Below are positions 8,538 to 18,372 of a stretch of DNA of 64,000 nucleotides, piece by piece. Made by a program: the position numbers and the translations under genes. Source of the stretch: Paenibacillus sp. AN1007 (lineage in GTDB: Bacteria > Bacillota > Bacilli > Paenibacillales > Paenibacillaceae); contig NZ_CP159992.1 in the NCBI RefSeq assembly GCF_040702995.1, positions 1,823,501-1,887,500 of the forward strand. Reading direction: 5' to 3'. Numbering within the stretch: position 1 is the stretch's first letter; the number at the start of each line of letters is the position of its first letter. The notes beneath the pieces are model-generated. The model searched no databases. It was not told the DNA's origin and saw only the letters and a program-made list of their open reading frames with translations.

Positions 8538-11500
8538 ATGTCCAGAACAGATTACCCAGCAGCAATGGCCGCACCTTTGTTACCACTGCGTGAAGCAATG
8601 AAGCAGACAGAGGACCATACAGCTGTAGAAGCGTTAACGGATTTGATAAGCAAGGCAGAAACGAAGCATCTGACGATTGCGTTTTGTGGACATTTCTCGG
8701 CAGGCAAGTCAAGTTTGATCAACAGCCTGTGCGGTAAACGGGTGCTTCCATCGAGTCCTGTGCCTACCAGTGCCAATGTTGTGGCCATACGCAATGGCGA
8801 GCCGAGAGCAGTTATTTATACATCACCTAACGTAAGCGCTGACAATAAAGCAGGCACGTTGGAGGTTTCCCCCGAGGAGCTGGAGGCGTATTGTAAAAAC
8901 GGCGGGGCGTACAGCTCCATTGAAGTATGGGATTATATTCCGCTGCTGGGGGATGAAGCAGTGCTTCTGGATACGCCGGGAGTGGATTCTACCGATCGCG
9001 GGCACAGCCTCGCCACGCATTCAGCACTTCATCTTGCAGATGTAGTGTTCTATGTAATGGATTATAATCATGTTCAGTCGGAGACGAATCTCTCTTTTGC
9101 TAAAAGTTTGTCCGACTGGGGGAAACCGCTGTTTCTGATTGTGAATCAGATTGACAAACATCGGGAACGTGAGCTTTCCTTTGATCAGTATGTGCAGGGA
9201 GTAGAAGCGATTTTTGCTGCATGGGAAGTGCGCTATGACGGCCTGATGTTTACGTCCTTACGGGACCAGCAGCATCGATATAATCAGTGGCCGCAGCTTC
9301 CGGATCTTATAACGCAGCTGATGAAGAACAAAGAAGAGCTGATCTCGCACAGTTTGGCAAGTTCGGCCAGTCATATTACGGAGCAGCATTTGATCCGTGA
9401 GGCAGGGAAAAGGGAAGATGAAGAAGCAGCGCTGCTGGAGGAAATTGGCGGGCAAGAGGGGATTGAACGATTGGAACGTGAGCTTGCGCTCCTGGACGAA
9501 CAATCGGCAGAGCTTCAGAACAGACCTTCGCAAATCCGTGAGAAATTCAGAGCAGAGGTGGATTCGCTGCTTACCAACGCAAATCTTACCCCGGCAGATA
9601 TTCGTACTTCGGCCGCTAATTACTTGGAGAGCCGCAAGCCTGGTTTTCGGGTGGGACTGCTGTTCTCAGGCGGTAAAACCGAACAGGAGAAGCAGCGCCG
9701 GGCTTCCGAACTGGTGAAACTGCTTCAGGACCAGACTTCCAGCCAAGTGGAGGTACATATCCGCACGATGCTCAGACAGCTGGGGGAGGCCTATCAAGTA
9801 TGGGATGCAGCGTGGGAGCAGGCACTTAACACAGAGCTGCCTTCAATAGATGAAGAACTGCTTGAACTGAAACGAAGTGCGAGTGCAGAACTGTCGCCGG
9901 AGTATGTGCTGCAGTTCAGCAAAGATGTCCGGGGCGAGATTGAGGCCCGGTACCGCAGGTCGGCCATGCTGCTGGCCGACCGCATCCTGGAAGCACTGGC
10001 TGCGCAGGGCGAAGCCGCGCTCCAGGCGCTGGACGCCAGCCGCGCAGCGCTGCTGGCGCAATCCGCGGCGGCGGCGCGCTATACAGCGCTCCAGCGCGCC
10101 GCCGCCGAAGAGGCAGCACGGCTGCGCAGCCTGCTGCCTCCTGCGGGCCCCCTCCCCTCCGGGCTGCTGCCGGAGGTGAAGGGCCCGCATGTGCCCGCGC
10201 CTGAACCGGGCGAAGCTCCCGGTTCGCAGGCGGGCACATCCGCGTCTGTGGCGGCGCAGCCGCAGACGCAGACGCAGGCCCCTGTGCCGCCGCGCACAGC
10301 AGCGGCGCAGGGCGCATCTCCGGCGGCTGGCGCTGAACGCCGCCGGCGCCTGGACGCAGCAGCGGAACGGCTGGAAGCCGCTGCTGCGCTGGTGGAGCCG
10401 TACCCCGCCATGGGGTCGGCGGTACGGGATTTGCGTGCACGCGCGGCTTCGCTTGCGGGGGGCACGTTTACTCTCGCCCTGTTCGGTGCGTTCAGCGCGG
10501 GCAAATCCTCCTTCGCCAACGCATTGCTGGGCGAAGCCGTCTTACCGGTATCGCCGCATCCAACAACAGCGGCGATCAACCGCATTATGGCTCCAGCCGG
10601 CGGCGCGGAGCATGGCACTGCCCGGGTCCGGATGAAGACCCGGGAGGCCTTTCAGGAAGATCTTGCTTACTCCTTCCGTCTGCTTGGGCTTGGAGAGCCG
10701 GGCGCAGAGTGGCAGAAGCGGGTAAAATCGCTCACGCCGCAGGATGTGCACCCGGCAGGACGTCCGCATTACAGCTTTTTGCAGGCAGCAGCGGCTGGCT
10801 GGGAGGAAACAGCGGACCAGCTCGGGCAGGATGTGCAGGTAGACTTGAACGGGTATCGCCATTTTGTAGCCAACGAGAAGAAATCCTGCTTTGTCGATTC
10901 GATTGATTTGTATTACAGCTGTGATGTGACAGAACAGGGCATCGTGCTGGTGGATACACCGGGAGCCGATTCGGTCAATGCCCGGCATACAGGGGTAACG
11001 TTCAATTATATGAAAAATGCCGATGCACTGATTTTTGTGACGTATTATAATCACGCCTTCTCTCAGGGAGATCGGCAGTTCCTGAACCAACTCGGTCGCG
11101 TCAAAGACAGCTCCGCCATGGATCAGATGTTCTTTGTCGTGAATGCGAGTGACTTATCCTCTTCGGACGAAGAATTGGAGCAGGTGCTCGATCATGTAGG
11201 GACAGAATTGCGGAAAAACGGCATTCGCTCGCCGCGTCTTTTCCCGGTATCCAGCATGCTGGCTATGGAAGGTAAAATGGAAGGCAGCGCTGATCTGCTG
11301 CAGCAATCCGGATTTATTCGTTTTGAAGAAGAGTTTAATCGTTTTGCAGGCAGGGAACTGGCTGATTTGGCGGTGGGTGGGGCTTCTGACGAGATGGCTC
11401 GTGTCATTCAGCGGTTAACACAGCGTGCAGCGGATGCGGCACAGGGGGAAGAAACACTGCGTCGGCGGCGAGATGAGCTGGGCATGATCTCGGATCAGTC

Positions 11501-12215
11501 ACGTCTGCGGATTGAGCGATTGGCACAGCGCTCGATGAAAGAAGAGCTGTCACAGGAAACGAATGAGCTGCTTTTCCATGTGAGACAGCGTCTCGCTTTT
11601 CGGTTCGGTCAGTTTATGGCAGAAGCTTTCCACCCCTCGGTACTGCGAGAGGATCAGGGTAATCTGAAGACCGCTTTCGCAGCCTGCGGCCGTGAACTGC
11701 TGCGCATGATCGGCATCGAGCTTGAGCAGGAATTGCTCGCAACAACACTTCGATTAGAGCAGACGGGACACGGCTGGGCAGCAAAGCAAGTTACGGAATG
11801 TATTAATGAAATAAAACAGCTGACAGGTGGTATTGACTTGTCCTTGACACTGGATGAGAAATGGAGCACACCTGTACTGGACGAAATCCGGCTTGAAGAA
11901 CCGTCGGATTGGAAAAACTACTGGAGTTACTTCCGCAATCCGAAGCAGTTCTTTGAAGGAGATGGACGTCAGCGCCTTCAGGATGCACTTGAGCCCGTTC
12001 TCAAACAGATGATTATTGAAGTGCTTCCAGCATCAGAACAAAAGCTGGTGCAGTTTTATGATACACAGGTTCATCAATCTGTACAGCATTACTCCCGTCA
12101 GCTCACCGAAAGGCTGGAAGAAGCGGTTAACGGCATACAGGATACGCTTGAAAGTGGAATCCCGGCGGAGCAGTGGATAGCTTTGTCCGAACAGCTTGAA
12201 CAATTGCAGGAATAG
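8538..12215 (+). CDS. double dynamin-family GTPase (DynA-like)
   Basis: Bacterial dynamin-like protein, 1225 aa, with two complete GTPase modules in one chain as in Bacillus DynA (about 1190 aa). Module one has P-loop GHFSAGKSS at ~51-59 and DTPGVDS; module two has GAFSAGKSS at ~650-658 and DTPGADS. Each is followed by a long helical, coiled-coil-prone region. The two halves are joined by an Ala/Pro/Gln-rich linker at ~540-600. Known family roles are membrane tethering or fusion and resistance to envelope damage and phage. RBS AGGAGGAAGG precedes the ATG. The linker and its flanks (about 9940-10480) are markedly more GC-rich than the rest of the gene. Confidence 0.9.
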   Translation: MSRTDYPAAMAAPLLPLREAMKQTEDHTAVEALTDLISKAETKHLTIAFCGHFSAGKSSLINSLCGKRVLPSSPVPTSANVVAIRNGEPRAVIYTSPNVSADNKAGTLEVSPEELEAYCKNGGAYSSIEVWDYIPLLGDEAVLLDTPGVDSTDRGHSLATHSALHLADVVFYVMDYNHVQSETNLSFAKSLSDWGKPLFLIVNQIDKHRERELSFDQYVQGVEAIFAAWEVRYDGLMFTSLRDQQHRYNQWPQLPDLITQLMKNKEELISHSLASSASHITEQHLIREAGKREDEEAALLEEIGGQEGIERLERELALLDEQSAELQNRPSQIREKFRAEVDSLLTNANLTPADIRTSAANYLESRKPGFRVGLLFSGGKTEQEKQRRASELVKLLQDQTSSQVEVHIRTMLRQLGEAYQVWDAAWEQALNTELPSIDEELLELKRSASAELSPEYVLQFSKDVRGEIEARYRRSAMLLADRILEALAAQGEAALQALDASRAALLAQSAAAARYTALQRAAAEEAARLRSLLPPAGPLPSGLLPEVKGPHVPAPEPGEAPGSQAGTSASVAAQPQTQTQAPVPPRTAAAQGASPAAGAERRRRLDAAAERLEAAAALVEPYPAMGSAVRDLRARAASLAGGTFTLALFGAFSAGKSSFANALLGEAVLPVSPHPTTAAINRIMAPAGGAEHGTARVRMKTREAFQEDLAYSFRLLGLGEPGAEWQKRVKSLTPQDVHPAGRPHYSFLQAAAAGWEETADQLGQDVQVDLNGYRHFVANEKKSCFVDSIDLYYSCDVTEQGIVLVDTPGADSVNARHTGVTFNYMKNADALIFVTYYNHAFSQGDRQFLNQLGRVKDSSAMDQMFFVVNASDLSSSDEELEQVLDHVGTELRKNGIRSPRLFPVSSMLAMEGKMEGSADLLQQSGFIRFEEEFNRFAGRELADLAVGGASDEMARVIQRLTQRAADAAQGEETLRRRRDELGMISDQSRLRIERLAQRSMKEELSQETNELLFHVRQRLAFRFGQFMAEAFHPSVLREDQGNLKTAFAACGRELLRMIGIELEQELLATTLRLEQTGHGWAAKQVTECINEIKQLTGGIDLSLTLDEKWSTPVLDEIRLEEPSDWKNYWSYFRNPKQFFEGDGRQRLQDALEPVLKQMIIEVLPASEQKLVQFYDTQVHQSVQHYSRQLTERLEEAVNGIQDTLESGIPAEQWIALSEQLEQLQE

Positions 12216-12332
12216 ATGGTATGGAGTTTGCACCATCGTTTGAATCTTCTGGCAGGTGATGCGGTATTTTGCTTCAAAGCTGGTTGAGTATGCAAAAATT
12301 TTGGAAACGTTTGTAAAATAATTGAGTTATTC

Positions 12333-12408
12333 CGCAACTTTTTGAAAAGGTTGCGAAAAACCATCAAAAAAGGCTCCCGCCGTAAAGGTATATGGGGAGC
12401 CTTTTTTT
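12333..12408 (+). terminator. two consecutive hairpins, the second an intrinsic terminator
   Basis: The first hairpin, CGCAACTTTT-TGA-AAAGGTTGCG (12333-12355), has no T-tail. The second pairs AAAGGCTCCC (from ~12369) with GGGGAGCC (12394-12401), followed by TTTTTTT. Together they terminate dynamin transcription. The remaining ~190 bp before the ABC operon show no clear promoter. Confidence 0.8.
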
Positions 12409-12599
12409 GGTATGAACAACCTGAAATAAAGAGAATATTCAAACATTTGATTGAAAGTCGGGTATTGGCGTCCGTTAATGCGATAATAAGCTGAAAGCAG
12501 CCTGAATATGGTCTAATATTCGCTTTGCCGCGAATGGGGGACGGTGATAAACTTCATAAATGTTCACATCATTTAACGCAACCTTAGAGGAGGAGAAAC

Positions 12600-14372
12600 A
12601 TGGATGTTCTTAGGCAGCTGCAAACCTATTTTTGGGAGAAGAGAACGTATTTACTGGTATCGATCTTGTTCCTCGCCTTAGCGACCGCACTTGGATTGGT
12701 CTATCCGAACCTGCTGCGAATTCTGATCGATGACGTCATTATTCCCCGCAATTTTGAAGACGTTCCCATGCTTGCCCTGACGGTGTTAGGCGTCGTCATT
12801 TTGAAAGCGGGCATGCAGTTTTTACACGGTTTCTTTGGAGGGCGGCTTGGTAATTATTTAGCTTACCGTCTGCGCAACGCATGTTATGAAAAGCTTCAAT
12901 TTTTATCCTTCCGTTATTATGATACGGCCAAAACAGGTGATCTGATGTCCCGCCTCACGGGAGACTTGGAGGCCATCCGTAACTTTATCGGATTTGGTTT
13001 CGCCCAGATTCTCAACATGGTTCTCATGGTCGTATTCGGCGCAATCATGATGATGACGATGAGCTGGCAGTTAACACTGCTGACACTCGTCTGTATTCCA
13101 CTGCTCGCCTTTGTTGCGCTTCGATTCGAATCCAGAATTCATCCCGCATTTCAGGAAATGCGGCTGGCATTAAGCTCACTAACAACAGCAGTGCAGGAGA
13201 ACATTACAGGTGTTCGGACGGTGAAATCGTTTGCACGCGAGCCTTATGAAGTGGAGAAGTTCTCTACAAGGAATGAACGTTACAAAACAAATCAGATCCA
13301 TGCTGCCACGTTGTGGAGCCGCTATTTTCCGATTATGGAGATTCTGGCTTCAGTAAGTGTTGTACTGCTGCTTGTCATCGGTGGACGAATGGTCATCCAG
13401 CAAACGCTTACCCTGGGTCAACTCGTTGCTTTTTTCAGTTTGATCTGGTACATAATCGGGCCGATGTGGGGTCTGGGATTTCATATCAATAACTATACGC
13501 AGTCCAAAGCTTCAGGTGAACGTGTTCTTGAACTGCTGAATACCCCTGTTGACGTGCAAGAGACCGAAGACCCGGTTATTGTGGAAGCGGAACAGGTGAA
13601 AGGTCATGTGACCTTCGAATCGGTAACCTTTGCATACGGCAACAAAATGCCTGCCGTGACAGATATTAATTTTGATGCTCCGCCCGGTTCTGTAATCGGT
13701 TTCCTTGGTGGAACAGGCTCAGGTAAGTCGACCATTATTCAGCTTTTGATGCGGGCCTATAATGTTAATTCCGGCTCGATCAAACTCGATGGCAGAAACA
13801 TCAAAGACATGGGCATTCGCAGTTTACGAAGTCAGATTGCCTCTGTGTTTCAGGAAACCTTCCTGTTCTCTTCCAGTATTCGCAACAACATCTCTTACGG
13901 ACTGAAAAATGTCACGATGGATGAGATTATCCGTGCAGCCAAGCTGGCGAAAGCGCATGACTTCATTATGGAGTTTCCCGAAGGATATGATACCGTCGTC
14001 GGTGAACGCGGGATGGGGTTGTCGGGAGGACAGAAACAGCGGATTGCCATTGCAAGGGCACTGCTGAAAAATCCAAAAATCCTTGTGCTTGATGATGCTA
14101 CCAGCGCTGTCGATATGGAAACCGAGCATGAGATTCAATCAGGCTTCCAGGAAGTAATGCGCGGCCGCACAACATTTATTATCGCACACCGTATTTCTTC
14201 ATTGCGGCACGCAGATGAAATATTGGTGCTGGATGAAGGCCGTGTAGTACAGCGCGGTAAACATACCGAGCTGATCCAGGTGCCGGGACCTTATCAGGAT
14301 GTTTATAAAATTCAATATGCAGACTACATTGCCCGCGACAAGCGGGAGGTTGGGGAGCAGGTGAACTCATGA
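12600..14372 (+). CDS. heterodimeric ABC exporter subunit with degenerate Walker B (BmrC-like)
   Basis: Half-transporter, 590 aa: six-TM exporter domain (~1-310), then an ABC ATPase domain. Walker A GGTGSGKST is at ~370-378 and the canonical signature LSGGQ at 474-478. Walker B reads LVLDDATSAVD, so the catalytic Glu is replaced by Asp499. Together with the next gene this matches heterodimeric multidrug exporters such as Bacillus BmrCD (YheI/YheH), where one of two ATP sites is inactive. RBS GAGGAGGAG precedes the ATG. The stop overlaps the next start by 4 nt (ATGA), so the subunits are translationally coupled. The substrate cannot be told from the sequence. Confidence 0.92.
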   Translation: MDVLRQLQTYFWEKRTYLLVSILFLALATALGLVYPNLLRILIDDVIIPRNFEDVPMLALTVLGVVILKAGMQFLHGFFGGRLGNYLAYRLRNACYEKLQFLSFRYYDTAKTGDLMSRLTGDLEAIRNFIGFGFAQILNMVLMVVFGAIMMMTMSWQLTLLTLVCIPLLAFVALRFESRIHPAFQEMRLALSSLTTAVQENITGVRTVKSFAREPYEVEKFSTRNERYKTNQIHAATLWSRYFPIMEILASVSVVLLLVIGGRMVIQQTLTLGQLVAFFSLIWYIIGPMWGLGFHINNYTQSKASGERVLELLNTPVDVQETEDPVIVEAEQVKGHVTFESVTFAYGNKMPAVTDINFDAPPGSVIGFLGGTGSGKSTIIQLLMRAYNVNSGSIKLDGRNIKDMGIRSLRSQIASVFQETFLFSSSIRNNISYGLKNVTMDEIIRAAKLAKAHDFIMEFPEGYDTVVGERGMGLSGGQKQRIAIARALLKNPKILVLDDATSAVDMETEHEIQSGFQEVMRGRTTFIIAHRISSLRHADEILVLDEGRVVQRGKHTELIQVPGPYQDVYKIQYADYIARDKREVGEQVNS

Positions 14373-16219
14373 GTGCCGAAACACTAACAGACAGGCGCGA
14401 GGTCAAGGAGACCTCTGACAAAAAACTGAATGAACGATTTGTTTATCAGGATGATGAAGTGATAGAGAAACCGTTTAACTGGCAGGAATTCGGACGACTG
14501 TTTGCGTACATGAAACCGTATGCCAGGCAGCTCCTGCCGCTCGTCATTCTGATGATGATTCTTGGAACCATAACAAAATTGTCTGTACCTTTCCTGATCA
14601 GTCTTGCGATAGACAGAGCCATTGCACCGCAAAACGGGGTACCCAGCTTAACACTGCTGTACCTGATTGCCGGTTCGATCCTGCTCTTGTATCTCATTCA
14701 GTGGGCAGCTAACACATATCGGATCAAACTGACCAATATTATAGGTCAGCGGGTGATTTACGATCTTCGTTCAGACTTGTTCAAACATATTCAGAAGCTG
14801 TCCTTTAACTTTTTTGACAAAAGACCTGCAGGCTCGGTGCTTGTACGTGTAACAAATGATATTAACTCGCTGCAGGATTTGTTCACGAATGGTGCAGTCA
14901 ACGTCATGATCGACTGTGTGCAGCTGCTCGGAATTATAGTCATTCTCTTGTTAATCAATTGGAAACTCGGCCTCGCGGTCATTATTACAGTGCCGATTAT
15001 GTTCATTATATCGACCAAACTGCGGGTGCTGATCCGCCGGGCATGGCAGGATGTGCGTATGAAGAACTCACGGATTAACTCTCACTTGAATGAATCCATT
15101 CAAGGAATCCGGGTAACGCAGGCATATACGCAGGAAAAAGAAAACATGAAATATTTCGACAACATGAACATGTCCAGCAAAAAGTCCTGGGACAGAGCTT
15201 CAGCGATGAACCAGGGATTCGGTCCTTTGATTGAAATCACAGGTGGGTTCGGAACGTTGATTCTGTTCTGGTATGGTGCACATCTTATTCAAAATGAAAT
15301 GCTGACTGTGGGTCTGCTTGTTGCCTTCGCCAACTATGTCGGTAACTTCTGGGACCCGATCAACCGTCTCGGACAAATGTACAATCAGCTGCTGGTCGCG
15401 ATGGCATCGTCTGAACGAATCTTTGAATTCATGGATGAGAAGCCAAATATCGCGGATAAACCGGGAGCTAAGCCGCTTCCTTCTATTAAAGGGGATATCG
15501 TATTTGATAATGTCGTCTTTGAGTACGAAAAAGGGAGACAGGCGCTGAAAGGAATCAGTTTTTCCGCGGCAGCCGGGCAGTCCATTGCCCTTGTCGGTCA
15601 TACAGGTTCCGGTAAGAGTACGATTATCAATCTGATCAGCCGTTTCTATGACATCACGGAAGGACGACTGACCATCGATGGACATGATGTGCGTGATGTT
15701 ACTGTAGAAAGCCTGCGCAGTCAGATCAGCATCGTGCTGCAGGATACATTTATTTTCTCGGGAACGATCCGGGATAATATCCGATTCGGACGACTGGATG
15801 CGACGAATGAAGAGGTTGAAGAAGCGGCGAAAGCCGTTAACGCTCACGAGTTTATTATGAAGCTGCCTGGCGGATATGACACCGAGGTAGAAGAGCGAGG
15901 GAACGTCCTGTCTATGGGGCAAAGACAGCTGTTATCCTTTGCCCGGGCGCTGCTCGCCGATCCGCGTATTCTGATTCTGGATGAAGCTACAGCCAGCATC
16001 GATACCGAGACCGAGCTGAAAATTCAGGAAGCCCTTAAGGTGCTGCTCAAGGGACGGACGTCCTTTATGGTTGCTCACCGGCTGTCTACGATCCGTAATG
16101 CGGATAATATTATCGTATTGGATCATGGAGAGATCAAGGAAGAAGGGAATCATGAACAGCTGATTGAGAAACAAGGGGTGTACAACGGTTTAATTGAAGC
16201 GCAGTATCGTTTCTTATAA
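14369..16219 (+). CDS. heterodimeric ABC exporter subunit with degenerate signature (BmrD-like)
   Basis: Half-transporter, 616 aa, with an ~45-residue N-terminal cytoplasmic extension, six TM segments and an ATPase domain. Walker A is GHTGSGKST and Walker B is LILDEATASID with catalytic Glu539 intact, but the signature motif is LSMGQ (514-518) instead of LSGGQ. The partner has the opposite defect. In the dimer, this protein's Walker A/B with the partner's LSGGQ form the working site, and the partner's Walker motifs with this LSMGQ form the degenerate site. It is translationally coupled to the upstream gene and followed by a terminator at 16336. Confidence 0.92.
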   Translation: MSAETLTDRREVKETSDKKLNERFVYQDDEVIEKPFNWQEFGRLFAYMKPYARQLLPLVILMMILGTITKLSVPFLISLAIDRAIAPQNGVPSLTLLYLIAGSILLLYLIQWAANTYRIKLTNIIGQRVIYDLRSDLFKHIQKLSFNFFDKRPAGSVLVRVTNDINSLQDLFTNGAVNVMIDCVQLLGIIVILLLINWKLGLAVIITVPIMFIISTKLRVLIRRAWQDVRMKNSRINSHLNESIQGIRVTQAYTQEKENMKYFDNMNMSSKKSWDRASAMNQGFGPLIEITGGFGTLILFWYGAHLIQNEMLTVGLLVAFANYVGNFWDPINRLGQMYNQLLVAMASSERIFEFMDEKPNIADKPGAKPLPSIKGDIVFDNVVFEYEKGRQALKGISFSAAAGQSIALVGHTGSGKSTIINLISRFYDITEGRLTIDGHDVRDVTVESLRSQISIVLQDTFIFSGTIRDNIRFGRLDATNEEVEEAAKAVNAHEFIMKLPGGYDTEVEERGNVLSMGQRQLLSFARALLADPRILILDEATASIDTETELKIQEALKVLLKGRTSFMVAHRLSTIRNADNIIVLDHGEIKEEGNHEQLIEKQGVYNGLIEAQYRFL

Positions 16220-16335
16220 AGCAAAGATATATCGTGTAAGCTGCATGGTGAATTCGTATCTTGATAAGCATATGTATCAGATTCAGAATGATAGTTTATC
16301 AATAACATGTATTATAGAGTAGACGAAGCTAATAG

Positions 16336-16423
16336 GCACTTCAGCTTATTTTGTTCTTTATGGCTTTTCAACAGGATATCCTGCTGAAAGCATGAGAGCA
16401 GAAAGGCTGAAGTGTTTTTTTTT
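16336..16423 (+). terminator. intrinsic terminator with nested hairpin
   Basis: GCACTTCAGC at 16336-16345 pairs with GCTGAAGTGT at 16406-16415, followed by a T-run. The 60-nt loop contains an inner palindrome around CAGGATATCCTG. It ends the ABC exporter operon. The rest of the 365-bp gap up to 16585 is AT-rich without a clear promoter. Confidence 0.8.
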
Positions 16424-16584
16424 GAATGCTGCTTAAATGGATGAACGCTGAAGTTTAACTTGTGTCTCGGTTTATGTTATTACAGCTGCTCGGGATGGAT
16501 ATGTTCTTTTATCAGACTCCAAAACCGAGCACAAAATTATGTTATATTTGAAATAAAAAGTTCTATGGATTATGGGGGAGAACC

Positions 16585-18249
16585 ATGCAGATCAAAGCGA
16601 CAGAACAGGTTAATTCATATGCAGCTTTTGATATGTTTGACCAGCTTCATTTTAAGTTAATTGAGTTGAAGACTGCGGATCAAGGCCATTCGGAAGCAAG
16701 CTGGCGTCTCGGAACACAATTTCTCGATAGTTACATGCTGCTGTTTATAGTGAATGGTGAGGGCTGGCTCACCGTGGATGGTGAATTTGTTGAACTCAGG
16801 AGCGGCACGATCTATGCAGCAATGCCGGGACAGCTCGTTGAAGCGGAGGTTCGGGGGAAGGCTGAACGAAGCCTGTATCAGATGAGATTCAGTATTTCAT
16901 ATGAAAGAGAAATAGACGAGACATCTGCTCAGGCGATGATGAAGCGGATTTGCAATTTTACGACGAAGGGGGAGATGCGCTCCGACTCGCCAGTTACCAT
17001 GAGTTTGATATGCCGGGAGATCGAGGAGAATGCCAGGCATGCGAACGGTTTACAGCGGTATTATGGCCAAATTCGTTTCCAGGAGCTGCTGTACACGATG
17101 TTCAGTGACATGCTTCAGCTGGAATCTAATGATGCCATGCGGCCTATCGAACAGGCCAGACATTATATGGAACAGCATTATATGGATAAAATGACGATAC
17201 AGGATATGGCTGACGCGGCACGAATGAGCGCACGCCATTTCATGCGCTTATTTAAGAAGAGATACGGATGCAGCGCAGTGGACTATTTGACGATCTATCG
17301 GATCAAGCAGGCTCAGATAATGATGAGGAATGATCAAAACTTCAGGCTGAAGGAGATTGCGGCTTGTGTGGGGTTTCAGGATGAAATGTATTTTCGCCGT
17401 AAATTCAAGCAAATCTCAGGACTTCCTCCCGCGGCTTTTATACGTAACAGCAAGCAGCGTATTGCTGCAGTGCACTCCCAAGGCATCGGAATATTACTTG
17501 CTCTTGATATTATTCCCTGCGCCTCCGAAGCCAATCACCCATGGACAAGTTATTACAGGCGTAAATACGAGACGGATAAGGTCACGCCCCTGGTTGATGG
17601 AGAAGAAGGCTGTTTGGAACAGTTGAATACAATCCGGCCCGATTATATTGTCGCTGTTCGTGAGGAAATGTCCGCCAGTATGATGCATCGTTTGAATTCG
17701 CTGGCACCTGTTTGTGTCATTTCGCAGTCGGAAGGCGATTGGCGTGATCATTTGAGAACTGCTGCTCAATTCTTGAACCGGCCTGCCGCAGCCGAAGTTT
17801 GGCTTCAAAGGTATGAGCAAAAAGCGGCTGTCGTGCGTTCACAGTTATCCGAGCAGGTTCGTACGGACAAACTGATTATACTCAGCGTGAAGGATTCTAA
17901 GATTCAAGTCATGGGTCCACGAACGATTGCTTCCGTTTTTTATACCGACCTGCAGCTTAACGCACCGGAAGGCATAGAGAACATTTGGCAGCAATCGCAT
18001 GCAGGCATTCACGACCTAAGTGACCTGGCACATTTATCGATAGACAGAGCATTAATTATTGTGAATGCGGATGATGAATCCAGCCAGAAGTGGGCGGAGC
18101 TGCAGCAATCTGAGGTCTGGAAGGCATCAAAAGCAGTGCAGACTGGCGGTGTTGATATGCTGATCCCAAGTGTTTTGCTGGATTATACCGCGTTTACTCA
18201 TGAACTAATGCTGGATGAAGTGTTAAAACTGTGGCAGCATCGTCCATAA
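16585..18249 (+). CDS. AraC-family regulator with C-terminal substrate-binding domain (Btr-like)
   Basis: Cytoplasmic transcription regulator, 554 aa. Residues ~1-150 look like an AraC-type sensor (cupin-like) region. Residues ~185-285 carry the double helix-turn-helix (MTIQDMADAARMSARHFMRL, then IAACVGFQDEMYFRRKFKQ). Residues ~290-550 resemble a ferri-siderophore binding protein of the FeuA/FecB fold, without a signal peptide. This fusion is the architecture of Bacillus Btr (YbbB), which binds ferri-bacillibactin and activates the uptake operon. RBS GGGGGAGA precedes the ATG. The gene downstream encodes a siderophore-type binding lipoprotein behind a Fur box, so it is probably that gene's activator (inference). 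Confidence 0.87.
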   Translation: MQIKATEQVNSYAAFDMFDQLHFKLIELKTADQGHSEASWRLGTQFLDSYMLLFIVNGEGWLTVDGEFVELRSGTIYAAMPGQLVEAEVRGKAERSLYQMRFSISYEREIDETSAQAMMKRICNFTTKGEMRSDSPVTMSLICREIEENARHANGLQRYYGQIRFQELLYTMFSDMLQLESNDAMRPIEQARHYMEQHYMDKMTIQDMADAARMSARHFMRLFKKRYGCSAVDYLTIYRIKQAQIMMRNDQNFRLKEIAACVGFQDEMYFRRKFKQISGLPPAAFIRNSKQRIAAVHSQGIGILLALDIIPCASEANHPWTSYYRRKYETDKVTPLVDGEEGCLEQLNTIRPDYIVAVREEMSASMMHRLNSLAPVCVISQSEGDWRDHLRTAAQFLNRPAAAEVWLQRYEQKAAVVRSQLSEQVRTDKLIILSVKDSKIQVMGPRTIASVFYTDLQLNAPEGIENIWQQSHAGIHDLSDLAHLSIDRALIIVNADDESSQKWAELQQSEVWKASKAVQTGGVDMLIPSVLLDYTAFTHELMLDEVLKLWQHRP

Positions 18250-18313
18250 TATAAAGTCCTTATCGTCAATATCTTGTGGGACCATTATTTAATATACTAC
18301 TCCTATATCTAAT

Positions 18314-18334
18314 TGATAATGATAATTATTATTA
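18314..18334 (+). promoter_or_regulatory. Fur box upstream of the siderophore-binding lipoprotein
   Basis: TGATAATTATTATTA at 18320-18334 matches the 7-1-7 Fur consensus TGATAATNATTATCA at 14 of 15 positions. A second, weaker overlapping match begins at 18314. Such overlapping arrangements bind more than one Fur dimer in Bacillus. It lies about 40 bp before the start at 18373. Confidence 0.8.
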
Positions 18335-18372
18335 ATTGTGATCATCTATAAATATATAGGAGGTACATAAGC

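Noticed and set aside
9843..10635. Several long overlapping ORFs on both strands within the dynamin gene
   Set aside because: They arise from the GC-rich Ala/Pro linker, where stop codons are rare in all frames; no RBS or family match.
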